A stretch of DNA of 64,000 bases from Salipiger bermudensis HTCC2601 (lineage in GTDB: Bacteria; Pseudomonadota; Alphaproteobacteria; Rhodobacterales; Rhodobacteraceae), in the NCBI RefSeq assembly GCF_000153725.1, contig NZ_DS022276.1:268644-332643 (forward strand). The letters run 5' to 3'. Below are positions 56,038 through 63,157 of this stretch, piece by piece. Position 1 is the first letter of the stretch, and each line of letters starts with the position of its first letter. The position numbers and the translations under genes were made by a program. Below the pieces are notes generated by a model. It worked only from the letters and a program-made list of their open reading frames with translations, was not told the origin of the DNA and searched no databases.

Positions 56038-56535
56038 ATGCTGTCGATTTCCGCCGCCGCCGCGACCTGGTTCGCGCCGTTCGTGCTGCCCATCTGTCTC
56101 TATGTCTGCTTCACCGACATGCGTGAGATGCGGATCACCAACCAGGCCAACCTGGCGCTGCTGCTGGTCTATGCGGTGGTGGGAGTCTTCGTGCTGCCGC
56201 TCGACGCCTATCTCTGGCGCTACGCGCATTTCGGCGTGGCGCTGGTTGCGGGCATCGCGCTCAACGCCGGCGGCGTCATGGGTGCCGGTGACGCCAAGTT
56301 CATCGCCGCAGCGGCCCCCTTCATCCACGTCGGCGACCTGCGCTTCCTGATGGCTCTGGGGGCCGCGGTGACGCTGGCCGCCTTCCTCGCCCACCGCATC
56401 GCCAAGATGACCCCGCTGCGCCGCCTCGCCCCCGACTGGAAGAGCTGGTCGAGCGGCAAGCGCTTCCCGATGGGCGTTGCGCTTGGCGGAACTCTGGCGA
56501 TCTACCTCGTGCTCGGCATACTCTACGGCAAGTAA
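56038..56535 (+). CDS. cpaA: Prepilin peptidase CpaA (TadV, A24 family)
   Basis: This 165-residue membrane aspartyl protease removes the leader of Flp pilins. The first catalytic Asp is in CFTDMREMRITN and the second in the GAGDAKFIAA motif (GxGD). Several transmembrane helices are evident. It is the short, non-methylating form usual in tad loci. Its placement at the end of the assembly cluster rather than next to flp is a local arrangement. Confidence 0.93.
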   Translation: MLSISAAAATWFAPFVLPICLYVCFTDMREMRITNQANLALLLVYAVVGVFVLPLDAYLWRYAHFGVALVAGIALNAGGVMGAGDAKFIAAAAPFIHVGDLRFLMALGAAVTLAAFLAHRIAKMTPLRRLAPDWKSWSSGKRFPMGVALGGTLAIYLVLGILYGK

Positions 56536-56577
56536 CGGGCGCCGGGTCGGCCGGCGCTCCCAGCGAGATCCGACGCC

Positions 56578-57279
56578 ATGCGCCTGCGCCTCCTCTGCCT
56601 CATCAGCCTTGCCTTCCTGGCCGCCTGCGGCGAGCGCGTCTCGCCCGACAGCGACGCCCGCATCCTGATGATGGGCGACTCGATGCTCGCCACCCATCGC
56701 GGCACCGGCCAGTCGGTGGGCGACGGGCTCGAGGACCTTCTCGGCGAGGAGGTCATCGACCGCTCGGTGCCCGGCGCGCGGATGATCTATGTCTTTCCCC
56801 TCAGCGGCAGCGCAGGGATGCGCATCGCAGCGCAGTACCGCGCCCACCCGTGGGACTGGGTGGTGCTGAACGGAGGCGGCAACGACCTGCTCTTCGGGTG
56901 TGCCTGCGCGCTCTGCGAGACCCGCCTCGAGCGGATGATCTCGGAGGATGGCCGCACCGGCGTGATTCCCGAGCTGGTGGCCGCGCTGAGGGCCAGCGGC
57001 GCCGGCGTCGTCTATCCCGGCTACCTGCGCAGCCCCGGCCGCTGGTCATTGATCGACGGCTGCCGCGACATCGGCGACCGCTTCGAGCGCCGCCTCGCCC
57101 GGCTCGCCGATCACGACCCCGGCGTGACCCATGTCTCGCTTTCCGACCTCGTGCCGGAGGGCGATCGCTCGTACCACGGCCCAGACCTCATTCATCCCTC
57201 CCCCAAGGGCAGCCGCGCCATCGCCGAACGGATCGCTTCGGTGATCGGCGCCGAGACCGTGGCCGTACCGCGCCCCTGA
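56578..57279 (+). CDS. SGNH/GDSL hydrolase lipoprotein
   Basis: This 233-residue lipoprotein (LISLAFLAACGE lipobox) has an SGNH-hydrolase domain. Block I is MMGDSMLA with the nucleophile Ser, block III is NGGGNDLLFG and block V is GPDLIHPSPKG with the Asp-His pair. Such enzymes remove acetyl or acyl groups from polysaccharides, lipids or peptidoglycan. Its place between cpaA and the last ATPase suggests it may serve the pilus or the envelope, but the substrate is unknown. Confidence 0.85.
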   Translation: MRLRLLCLISLAFLAACGERVSPDSDARILMMGDSMLATHRGTGQSVGDGLEDLLGEEVIDRSVPGARMIYVFPLSGSAGMRIAAQYRAHPWDWVVLNGGGNDLLFGCACALCETRLERMISEDGRTGVIPELVAALRASGAGVVYPGYLRSPGRWSLIDGCRDIGDRFERRLARLADHDPGVTHVSLSDLVPEGDRSYHGPDLIHPSPKGSRAIAERIASVIGAETVAVPRP

Positions 57280-57402
57280 GCCTGCAGCGCGCCAGTCGCG
57301 CGCCCTTTCACGACGCGCCGCTGCATTTCCCAAGCCCGGCCAAGCTGTTGCCACAAAGCTACCGTTTCCTCCTCGGCAACACTTCCTACGGGGCACCCGC
57401 AA

Positions 57403-58713
57403 ATGAACATGGAATCGAGCGCCGTTCTGGCACCGCCCGCGCCCAAGCGGCTGGACGAGATGAGCCTGTCTCAGATCTTCATGCGCGACATCGCGCTGAA
57501 GACCCTGTTCCGCAAGAACACCAATACCGTCTCCGCCCTTGCCAAGGCGCTGTGCCTGCCGATCGGCATCACGCAGGAGCTAATCGACCTCGGCCGCTCT
57601 CAGAGCCTGATCGAGGCGATGGGCACCCTGAGCGCCAGCACCACCGGCAACGAGATGGGCTACCAGCTGACCGATTCCGGCAAGGCACGCGCGCTCGATG
57701 CGCTGTCGCAGTCGGAATATTTCGGCGCCATGCCGGTGCCGCTCGAGATCTACCGCGAGCAGGTCAAGCGCCAGTCGATCCGCAACGTCCAGATCACCCG
57801 CGACCAGCTGTTGGGTGCCATGGGCCACCTCGTGCTTCCCGAGCAGCTGATCTCGCATCTCGGCCCGGCGGTCAGCTCGGGCCGTTCGATCCTGATGTAC
57901 GGCCCGCCGGGCAACGGCAAATCGTCGATCTCGAACGGCATCCGCGACGCCATGGGCGACAAGATCTACGTGCCCCGCGCCATCGAGTATTCCGGGCAGG
58001 TCATCTCGGTCTATGACCCGATCGTGCACAGCGCTGCCGAGACGGCCGAGGACGCCCCCACCCAGCTACGCCGCACCAACCGCTTCGACAGCCGCTACGT
58101 GCTCTGCGAGCGCCCCACGGTGATCACCGGCGGCGAGCTGTCGCTGAACATGCTCGACCTCGTCTACAACCCCACCGCCCGCACCTACCAGGCGCCGCTG
58201 CAGCTCAAGTCCACTGGCGGCATCTTCATCGTCGACGACCTCGGACGTCAGGCCGAGCCGCCGCAGGCGCTGGTCAACCGCTGGATCGTGCCGCTCGAGG
58301 AATCCAAGGACATCCTCGCGCTGCAATCGGGTGAGAAGTTCGAGGTCCCCTTCGACACGCTGGTGATCTTCTCGACCAATTTTCATCCCAATGAGATCTT
58401 CGACCAGGCGGCCCTGCGCCGGATCTTCTTCAAGATCAAGATCGACGGACCGAACCAGCAGGACTTCCTGAAGATTTTTGCGCTTGTGGCCCGCAAGAAG
58501 AAGCTCGAGCTCGATGAGGCCGCGCTGGTTTACCTTCTGAAGACCAAGTACCCGACGATCGACAACGTCTATGCCAACTACCAGCCGGTATTTCTGATCG
58601 ACCAGATGCTCGCGGTCTGCGACTTCGAAGGCTGGCCCTATCGCATGACCAAGGAACTGGTAGACCGCGCCTGGTCCAATATGTTCGTCCGGGACGAGAC
58701 CATCGTGAAGTGA
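57403..58713 (+). CDS. AAA-type ATPase linked to the tad locus
   Basis: This 436-residue ATPase has an N-terminal region of about 140 residues with a winged-helix-like stretch (TVSALAKALCLPIGITQELI, then GYQLTDSGKARA). The AAA domain follows: Walker A GPPGNGKS at 167-174 and Walker B GIFIVDDLG at about 273-281, with FDTLVIFSTNFHP (sensor 1) and QAALRRIFFKIKI (Arg finger region). I know of no assigned function. It is not the CpaF motor. An intrinsic terminator follows it. Confidence 0.82.
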   Translation: MNMESSAVLAPPAPKRLDEMSLSQIFMRDIALKTLFRKNTNTVSALAKALCLPIGITQELIDLGRSQSLIEAMGTLSASTTGNEMGYQLTDSGKARALDALSQSEYFGAMPVPLEIYREQVKRQSIRNVQITRDQLLGAMGHLVLPEQLISHLGPAVSSGRSILMYGPPGNGKSSISNGIRDAMGDKIYVPRAIEYSGQVISVYDPIVHSAAETAEDAPTQLRRTNRFDSRYVLCERPTVITGGELSLNMLDLVYNPTARTYQAPLQLKSTGGIFIVDDLGRQAEPPQALVNRWIVPLEESKDILALQSGEKFEVPFDTLVIFSTNFHPNEIFDQAALRRIFFKIKIDGPNQQDFLKIFALVARKKKLELDEAALVYLLKTKYPTIDNVYANYQPVFLIDQMLAVCDFEGWPYRMTKELVDRAWSNMFVRDETIVK

Positions 58714-58754
58714 GCGCGGCCCCGACTGTCCGCAGCAGCTCCAGCCGTGATCAG

Positions 58755-58783
58755 CGCCGCCCTTGGGGCGGCGTTTTTCATCT
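58755..58783 (+). terminator. Terminator at the end of the tad region
   Basis: GCCGCCC pairs with GGGCGGC around TTGG and is followed by GTTTTTCATC. It lies 45 bp after the ATPase stop and closes the pilus region. Confidence 0.8.
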
Positions 58784-58904
58784 TGCACCGCCCTTCGAGG
58801 GAGCCGCCGCCGCGCCGCGGCAAACATTTTCCGAAACGGTGAAAAAACCTGTCTTTTCCGCTTGACGAGTCAGCCCCCCTGTCATACCCACCGCTCCACG
58901 GTTT

Positions 58905-58981
58905 GGCGGAGTAGCTCAGTTGGTTAGAGCAGCGGAATCATAATCCGCGTGTCGGGGGTTCAAGTCCCTCCTCCGCTACCA
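58905..58981 (+). tRNA. tRNA with CAT anticodon (probable elongator tRNA-Met)
   Basis: This is a complete 77-nt cloverleaf. The acceptor GGCGGAG pairs with CTCCGCT, the D arm is GCTC-AGTTGGTTA-GAGC, and the anticodon stem GCGGA/TCCGC encloses ATCATAA with anticodon CAT. The T arm is GGGGG-TTCAAGT-CCCTC, with an encoded CCA. CAT could also belong to a lysidine-modified tRNA-Ile, but the body looks like elongator Met. Its 3' part is the left attachment copy of an integrated element. Confidence 0.9.
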
Positions 58982-58983
58982 AA
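58937..58983 (+). repeat. attL-like direct repeat within the tRNA
   Basis: These 47 bases, from the anticodon loop to AAA just past the tRNA 3' end, are repeated at 60038-60084 with one mismatch. A tRNA 3' half copied at the far side of a short accessory segment is the usual mark of tyrosine-recombinase integration, in which the element restores the tRNA. Confidence 0.88.
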
Positions 58984-59037
58984 CTTTCCAATGACTTCGG
59001 TGACGTGACGGCTGGAAGAGAGACTATTAGTCTCGCT

Positions 59038-59550
59038 TTAGTCTCTGGCATTGAGCCTTGATTCTATCGACTTCAGCATGTTGACCGGCCCAGGCGGAAG
59101 CACCGGACGGCGTGTTACCCCACTGCCTTCATACGCTTTCGGGCCAATCTCCGCGTGAAGGCGGTAGCAGGTCTCGTGAAGCACGTCGAAGGGGAGCCGA
59201 CTGTGAACGCCGAGCTTGATGTACCGCGACGTCATTATGTTGTCGCTCTCTGATAGGTGAAGAACAACGTGCCTGTCTGTGTCAGCTAGGGTGAGCCCGT
59301 GACCCTCCGCTTCGTTCGCAAGGCAGCAAATGTTGTGACCGTACTTCCGCTTCCGGAGCTGACCTTCTGTGAAGCCGAACGCCATGAGGTATGACTTCAG
59401 GTAAAGCTCGATGGCATGGAAATATAGAAAGTACACTGGACCGTCAGGATGCGTAGCATCGACATCGGCACCACGGAGTGCCCTCGCTGAACTGGCGTAT
59501 GAATGAGCGTAATTGAAAAATGAGATTGATGTCTTGTGCTGCTCGTTCAC
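59038..59550 (-). CDS. HEPN-like domain protein in a tRNA-bounded mini-island
   Basis: This 170-residue protein is mainly helical. YFLYFHAIELYLKSYLMAFG is followed by RKRKYGHN, an RX4-6H arrangement, then ICCLANEAEGHGL. This is the pattern of HEPN domains, many of which are RNases in defence, toxin or abortive-infection systems. The GTG at 59550 is my chosen start because a CGGAG site lies six bases upstream; a TTG at 59586 would add twelve residues. No antitoxin-like partner gene is visible beside it. Codon use is less GC-biased than in the core genes, consistent with transfer. Function is inferred only from the motif. Confidence 0.6.
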   Translation of the reverse strand: MNEQHKTSISFFNYAHSYASSARALRGADVDATHPDGPVYFLYFHAIELYLKSYLMAFGFTEGQLRKRKYGHNICCLANEAEGHGLTLADTDRHVVLHLSESDNIMTSRYIKLGVHSRLPFDVLHETCYRLHAEIGPKAYEGSGVTRRPVLPPGPVNMLKSIESRLNARD

Positions 59551-59725
59551 GATTTGCTCCGATGGTGTGCTTTGTGCAGGAGGCAAGGATTTGCCGAGAG
59601 GCTTTCATATCGCTTCAGCCACAGTGGAATTGCGCCACCTGTTGATACTCGTATAGTCACCTTGCATGTTCCTCAGGTTACGGGCTCACCTTTCCTGGCC
59701 CCGGGAGAACTTAGGTGAGCCAATA

Positions 59726-59751
59726 GCGTCTACCTATTCCGCCACTCCTGC
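59726..59751 (-). pseudogene. tRNA-Leu-like 5' fragment
   Basis: On the minus strand GCAGGAG-TG-GCGG followed by AATAGGTAGACGC looks like the acceptor and D arm of a tRNA-Leu. The expected anticodon stem, T arm and matching 3' acceptor are not found, so it is a broken piece. Confidence 0.45.
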
Positions 59752-59787
59752 ACAAAGAACACCACCTCTGATGTACTTGAGAGGACG

Positions 59788-59812
59788 GCTCTACCGACTG
59801 AGCTACGCGGTT
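59788..59812 (-). pseudogene. tRNA-like D-arm fragment
   Basis: The minus strand reads CCGCG-TA-GCTC-AGTCGGTA-GAGC, a canonical D arm with its 5' neighbour. It is followed by an imperfect CCTCT/AGAGG stem but no T arm or 3' acceptor. Together with the tRNA-Leu-like piece downstream it suggests a decayed mobile-element tRNA cluster. Confidence 0.45.
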
Positions 59813-59973
59813 TCCCACGACCTCGCCCCCTCAAATTCACCAACTACCAGCATATTAATGCGCGATAGAACATTTGCCGAACATGGGCTGTGATTTAGCC
59901 TCTTTTCTAGTCTCAGAACGTCACTCGTTGGAGAGACTGAAATTTTTCTATGAACAGCCAGACACATTCCGTC

Positions 59974-60006
59974 AACGACACGGGGACGACTACCCCCCGT
60001 GTCGTT
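59974..60006 (+). terminator. Perfect 12-bp hairpin near the right repeat
   Basis: AACGACACGGGG and CCCCGTGTCGTT form a 12-bp perfect stem with a nine-base loop, ending in GTTTAAAC. It may be a terminator or a recombinase-related site. It is 32 bp from the right direct repeat. Confidence 0.5.
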
Positions 60007-60037
60007 TAAACTATTGAAATATATAAAGGAACTTAAC

Positions 60038-60084
60038 ATCATAATCCGCGTGTCGGGGGGTCAAGTCCCTCCTCCGCTACCAAA
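60038..60084 (+). repeat. attR-like direct repeat of the tRNA 3' half
   Basis: This 47-bp copy of the tRNA sequence runs from the anticodon loop through CCA-AA and differs from 58937-58983 by a single T-to-G change in the T stem/loop border. It marks the far end of the 1.1-kb segment. Confidence 0.88.
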
Positions 60085-60152
60085 TCCCAATCATTTTCGT
60101 GCATCCAGCTCCAAGAGCAGAGTTGAGTTGTTAGGCGTTGAGTTGGGAAAGT

Positions 60153-60310
60153 TCAGCCTCCCTTCGTGCAGTCCAAGCGTTCGGTTGGCAGGCTGACCTG
60201 CTCTAGCCAGACCCTGATGTCCCACGGGTGTTTGGGCTTGAACGCTCGTTTCTGGCCTGTGATCCGACCTTTGCTCCAAGCCGTGCGAAGCGCGTGAATA
60301 GCGGGTCGTC
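60153..60310 (-). pseudogene. Truncated tyrosine recombinase/integrase remnant
   Basis: The minus strand encodes AWSKGRITGQKRAFKPKH then PWDIRVWLEQ (from about 60275 down to 60190). This resembles the N-terminal region of a family of small alphaproteobacterial tyrosine recombinases (consensus-like KGRxTGQKxPLKPKxVWxIRxRL). It breaks off within about 50 residues into unrelated sequence, and no catalytic R-H-R-Y core is present. It lies between the right att copy and the IS element, so it may be what is left of the integrase that moved this segment. Confidence 0.5.
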
Positions 60311-60334
60311 TTGGTGTTGCAGGACTGATCGAAG

Positions 60335-61701
60335 GAGGTGAGGTCCCAGGTCGTGGTGTAGCTTTCGGTGGCCATCGGGTTTCTCGGTAGGGTCGGGTTG
60401 CTGACACCAACCTGAACCGAGGGATGCCCCCGATGACCAAACCCATGATGGACCTGCGTGCGCTGGTAGAGAAGAGCGCCGATGCCGACCTGCTTCGCGA
60501 GATGATCGGCTTTGCTGCCGAACGGCTGATGGAGTTGGAGGTCGGCGCCAAGACCGGTGCTGACTATGGTGAGAAGACCAGCGAGCGCCTGGCGCAGCGC
60601 AACGGGTATCGCGATCGGGACTGGCAGACCCGGGCCGGCAGCGTCGAACTGCGCATCCCGCGCCTGCGCACCGGCTCCTATTTCCCCTCGTTCCTCGAGC
60701 CGCGGCGCTCTGTTGAGAAGGCCCTGACGGCCGTGATCCAGGAGGCCTATGTCCACGGCGTCTCAACGCGATCGATGGACGACCTGGTGCAGGCCATGGG
60801 TGGCACCGGGGTGTCGAAGAGCCAGGTCAGCCGACTGTGCGAGGAGATCGACGAGCGCGTGGATGCCTTTCTGACACGGCCGATCGAGGGCGAATGGCCC
60901 TACCTCTGGATCGATGCCACCTATCTCAAGGTGCGCCAGGGCGGCCGGATCGTATCGGTTGCGGTCACGCTCGCGGTGGGCGTCAACACCGACGGCAGGC
61001 GCGAAGTGCTGGGCATGGCGATCGGGGCCTCCGAGGCCGAACCCTTTTGGACCGAGTTCCTGCGTGATCTCGTCCGCCGTGGCCTCAGCGGCGTGAAGCT
61101 TGTGATCAGCGATGCGCATGAGGGCATCAAGGCCGCCACCGCCCGGGTCCTGTCCACGACCTGGCAGCGCTGCCGCGTCCACTTCCAGCGCAATGCGCTC
61201 GCCCATGCCGGCAAGAACAGCCGCCGGGTGGTCTCGGCATTCATCGCCACGGCCTTTGCCCAGCCCGACCACGCGGCGGCGAAGGCCCAGTGGCGTCTCG
61301 TGGCGGACCAGATGCGCGGCAAGCTCCCCAAGCTGGCCACGCTCATGGACACGGCCGAGGAGGACGTCCTGGCCTATATGACCTTCCCGGCCCAGCATCG
61401 CACCAAGCTGCACAGCACCAATCCGATCGAGCGGCTGAACGGCGAGATCAAGCGACGCACGGACGTCGTCGGCATCTTTCCGAACGAGGCTTCGATCCGG
61501 CGCCTCGTCGGCGCGATCCTCATGGAGCAGACCGAGGAATGGACAGTCCAGCGCGCCAGATACATGACGCTGGAAACGCTCGCGCCCGTCTGCGATGATC
61601 TCGGTGTCAGTCTGCCTGCAGCGCAGAGCGACTGACCAGCTCGGCCCGCTCGAAAGCGCGAGGCCCATGAGGAGCTACACCACTTCCCGGGACATCATCT
61701 C
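60335..61701 (+). mobile_element. IS256-family insertion sequence
   Basis: This is an element of about 1.37 kb with one transposase gene and imperfect terminal inverted repeats. The left end reads GAGGTGAGGTCCC through GTGGTGTAGCT (to 60363) and the right end is its complement, AGCTACACCAC through GGGACATCATCTC (61673-61701), with about six mismatches. The shared inner core is GTGGTGTAGCT. No clear 8-9 bp target duplication is visible, so the flanks may have been rearranged after insertion. Confidence 0.8.
60424..61635 (+). CDS. IS256-family transposase
   Basis: This 403-residue DDE transposase of the Mutator/IS256 group moves the element by cut-and-paste or copy-paste. The first Asp is in [12 protein letters not shown], the second in [13 protein letters not shown], followed by the Cys-His block [13 protein letters not shown], and the Glu is in [20 protein letters not shown] (NPIERLN). 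The frame is intact, so the enzyme may be active. ATG 60424 or the ATG at 60433 (MTKPMMD) could be the start. Confidence 0.95.
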   Translation: MPPMTKPMMDLRALVEKSADADLLREMIGFAAERLMELEVGAKTGADYGEKTSERLAQRNGYRDRDWQTRAGSVELRIPRLRTGSYFPSFLEPRRSVEKALTAVIQEAYVHGVSTRSMDDLVQAMGGTGVSKSQVSRLCEEIDERVDAFLTRPIEGEWPYLWIDATYLKVRQGGRIVSVAVTLAVGVNTDGRREVLGMAIGASEAEPFWTEFLRDLVRRGLSGVKLVISDAHEGIKAATARVLSTTWQRCRVHFQRNALAHAGKNSRRVVSAFIATAFAQPDHAAAKAQWRLVADQMRGKLPKLATLMDTAEEDVLAYMTFPAQHRTKLHSTNPIERLNGEIKRRTDVVGIFPNEASIRRLVGAILMEQTEEWTVQRARYMTLETLAPVCDDLGVSLPAAQSD

Positions 61702-61796
61702 GAAGAGGATCGGGCATGCTATGTGTGACGTGGGTTCCCTCGTCCGTTCAACGCAACGCGCGGGCTCGTGCTGCTACGCCCGGACCACTGGACTGC

Positions 61797-61825
61797 AAAA
61801 GGGTGCGGCCCGGCAGGCCGCACCC
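61797..61825 (-). terminator. Terminator after the Tat-exported hydrolase
   Basis: On the minus strand GGGTGCGGCC / GGCCGCACCC, a perfect 10-bp stem with a five-base loop, is followed by TTTTGC, 21 bp past the hydrolase stop. Confidence 0.8.
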
Positions 61826-61845
61826 TGTCATGCGTCACCGCCCTT

Positions 61846-62934
61846 TCAGGCGAGGTTCTGGCTGAAGAACGCCTCGAGCTTGTCGAAGGGGATGATATCG
61901 ACCTGATCATACAGATCGACGTGATCGGCCCCGTCGATGATCACCAGCTCTTTCGGCTCGGCGGCGTTGGCCACTGCATCCTCGCTGAAGTAGCGCGAGT
62001 GCGCCTCGGACCCTGCGATCACCAGCATCGGGCGCGGTGAGATCTCGTCGATATAGGTCAGGAGCGGCATGTTCATGAAAGACAGCGGGGTCGTCACCGT
62101 CCAGCCGTCATTCGAATTCACCGACCGGGGGTGATAGCCGCGCTCGGGGTCCTTGTAATAGGCGAAATACATCTGGATCACCGGGTCGTCGATCCCGTCA
62201 AGGCTGTCCGGCAGGCCGCCCGCAAGCGCGGGGCTGTCCGAGGCGGCGTCTTCCCAGCGTTGACGGCTCATCGCGGCGAGACCTTCGGCGCGCTGCTCGT
62301 CGGTGAGCCTGTCGTAGTAGCCCTTCGCCATCACGCGGGACATGTCATACATCGAAGTCGTCGCGACGGCCTTCACCCGCTTGTCGGCGGCCACCGCGTT
62401 CAGGGCCATGCCGCCGAAACCGCAGATGCCGATGATGCCGATCCGCTCGCGGTCGACCGCGTCATGCAGGCCGAGGAAGTCGATGGCGGCCATGAAGTCC
62501 TCGGTGTTGATGTCCGGCGAGGCGACCGAGCGCGGCTGGCCGCCGCTTTCACCCACGTAGGACGGATCGAAGGCCAGCGTGACGAAGCCGCGCTCGGCCA
62601 TCTCCTGCGCGTAAAGACCGGCGGCCTGTTCCTTGACGGCGCCGAAGGGGCCGGCCACGGCAAGCGCGGGCATCGGGCCGTCGGCGCGCTCGACGGGCAT
62701 GTAAAGATCGCCGACCAGCGTGATGCCGTAGCGGTTGGTGAACTCGACCTTGGCATGCTCGACCGCGTCGCTTTGCGGGAAGGTCTTGTCCCAGTCGCTG
62801 GTCTGGGCGCGCAGCGGGCTGCCAAAGGAGGCTGCGGCGATGGTGGCGGCGCTCACGCCGGCCATCTTCAGCAGGTTGCGGCGGCCCTCATTGGTTACAT
62901 CGGTTTCGGCGGGGGTTTGCGGTGTCTCGGTCAT
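61846..62934 (-). CDS. Tat-exported alpha/beta hydrolase, dienelactone-hydrolase-like, Cys nucleophile
   Basis: This 362-residue protein begins with a twin-arginine signal (GRRNLLKMAGVSAATIAAAS), so it is exported folded. The alpha/beta-hydrolase domain has the nucleophile elbow IGICGFGG with Cys171 in place of Ser, as in dienelactone hydrolases. The putative late His is in IDGADHVDLYDQ. Substrate unknown. ATG 62934 follows AGGGATCACTG. It is divergent from the MFS exporter gene, with 223 bp between the starts. Confidence 0.82.
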   Translation of the reverse strand: MTETPQTPAETDVTNEGRRNLLKMAGVSAATIAAASFGSPLRAQTSDWDKTFPQSDAVEHAKVEFTNRYGITLVGDLYMPVERADGPMPALAVAGPFGAVKEQAAGLYAQEMAERGFVTLAFDPSYVGESGGQPRSVASPDINTEDFMAAIDFLGLHDAVDRERIGIIGICGFGGMALNAVAADKRVKAVATTSMYDMSRVMAKGYYDRLTDEQRAEGLAAMSRQRWEDAASDSPALAGGLPDSLDGIDDPVIQMYFAYYKDPERGYHPRSVNSNDGWTVTTPLSFMNMPLLTYIDEISPRPMLVIAGSEAHSRYFSEDAVANAAEPKELVIIDGADHVDLYDQVDIIPFDKLEAFFSQNLA

Positions 62935-63157
62935 CAGTGATCCCTGTGGTTGCCTTGTCTGCACTCAAGATGGGACGGCAGGAACGTGCGATTAAGGCCA
63001 TAAATCCGCATGTCGTGATGAGAGACCTTCATGAATAGAGACCGCGCCGGAACCACGCTTTGACCCGTCTCGCACATCACTGCATGCGAAAATCGCGCAT
63101 AAACGCCCGCTTGCCGAACGGATAGAACGGGCCGGAGACAGACGGACGGAGCAGAGC

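Larger units (their letters stand above)
59551..60037. other. Non-coding part of the mini-island
   Basis: This is AT-richer DNA with no supported gene. It contains an inverted repeat GGCTCACCT / AGGTGAGCC (59682-59720), two tRNA-like fragments on the minus strand, and a 12-bp hairpin (59974-60006). No integrase remains between the two repeat copies. Confidence 0.5.

Noticed and set aside
59785-59812. A complete functional tRNA gene on the minus strand
   Set aside because: Only the D arm and its neighbour are convincing. The T arm and the 3' acceptor that should pair with the 5' end are missing.
60126-60150. GTTAGGC-like word near the right repeat, reminiscent of an integron attC core
   Set aside because: There is no partner core site at the correct distance, no attC secondary structure and no integron integrase.
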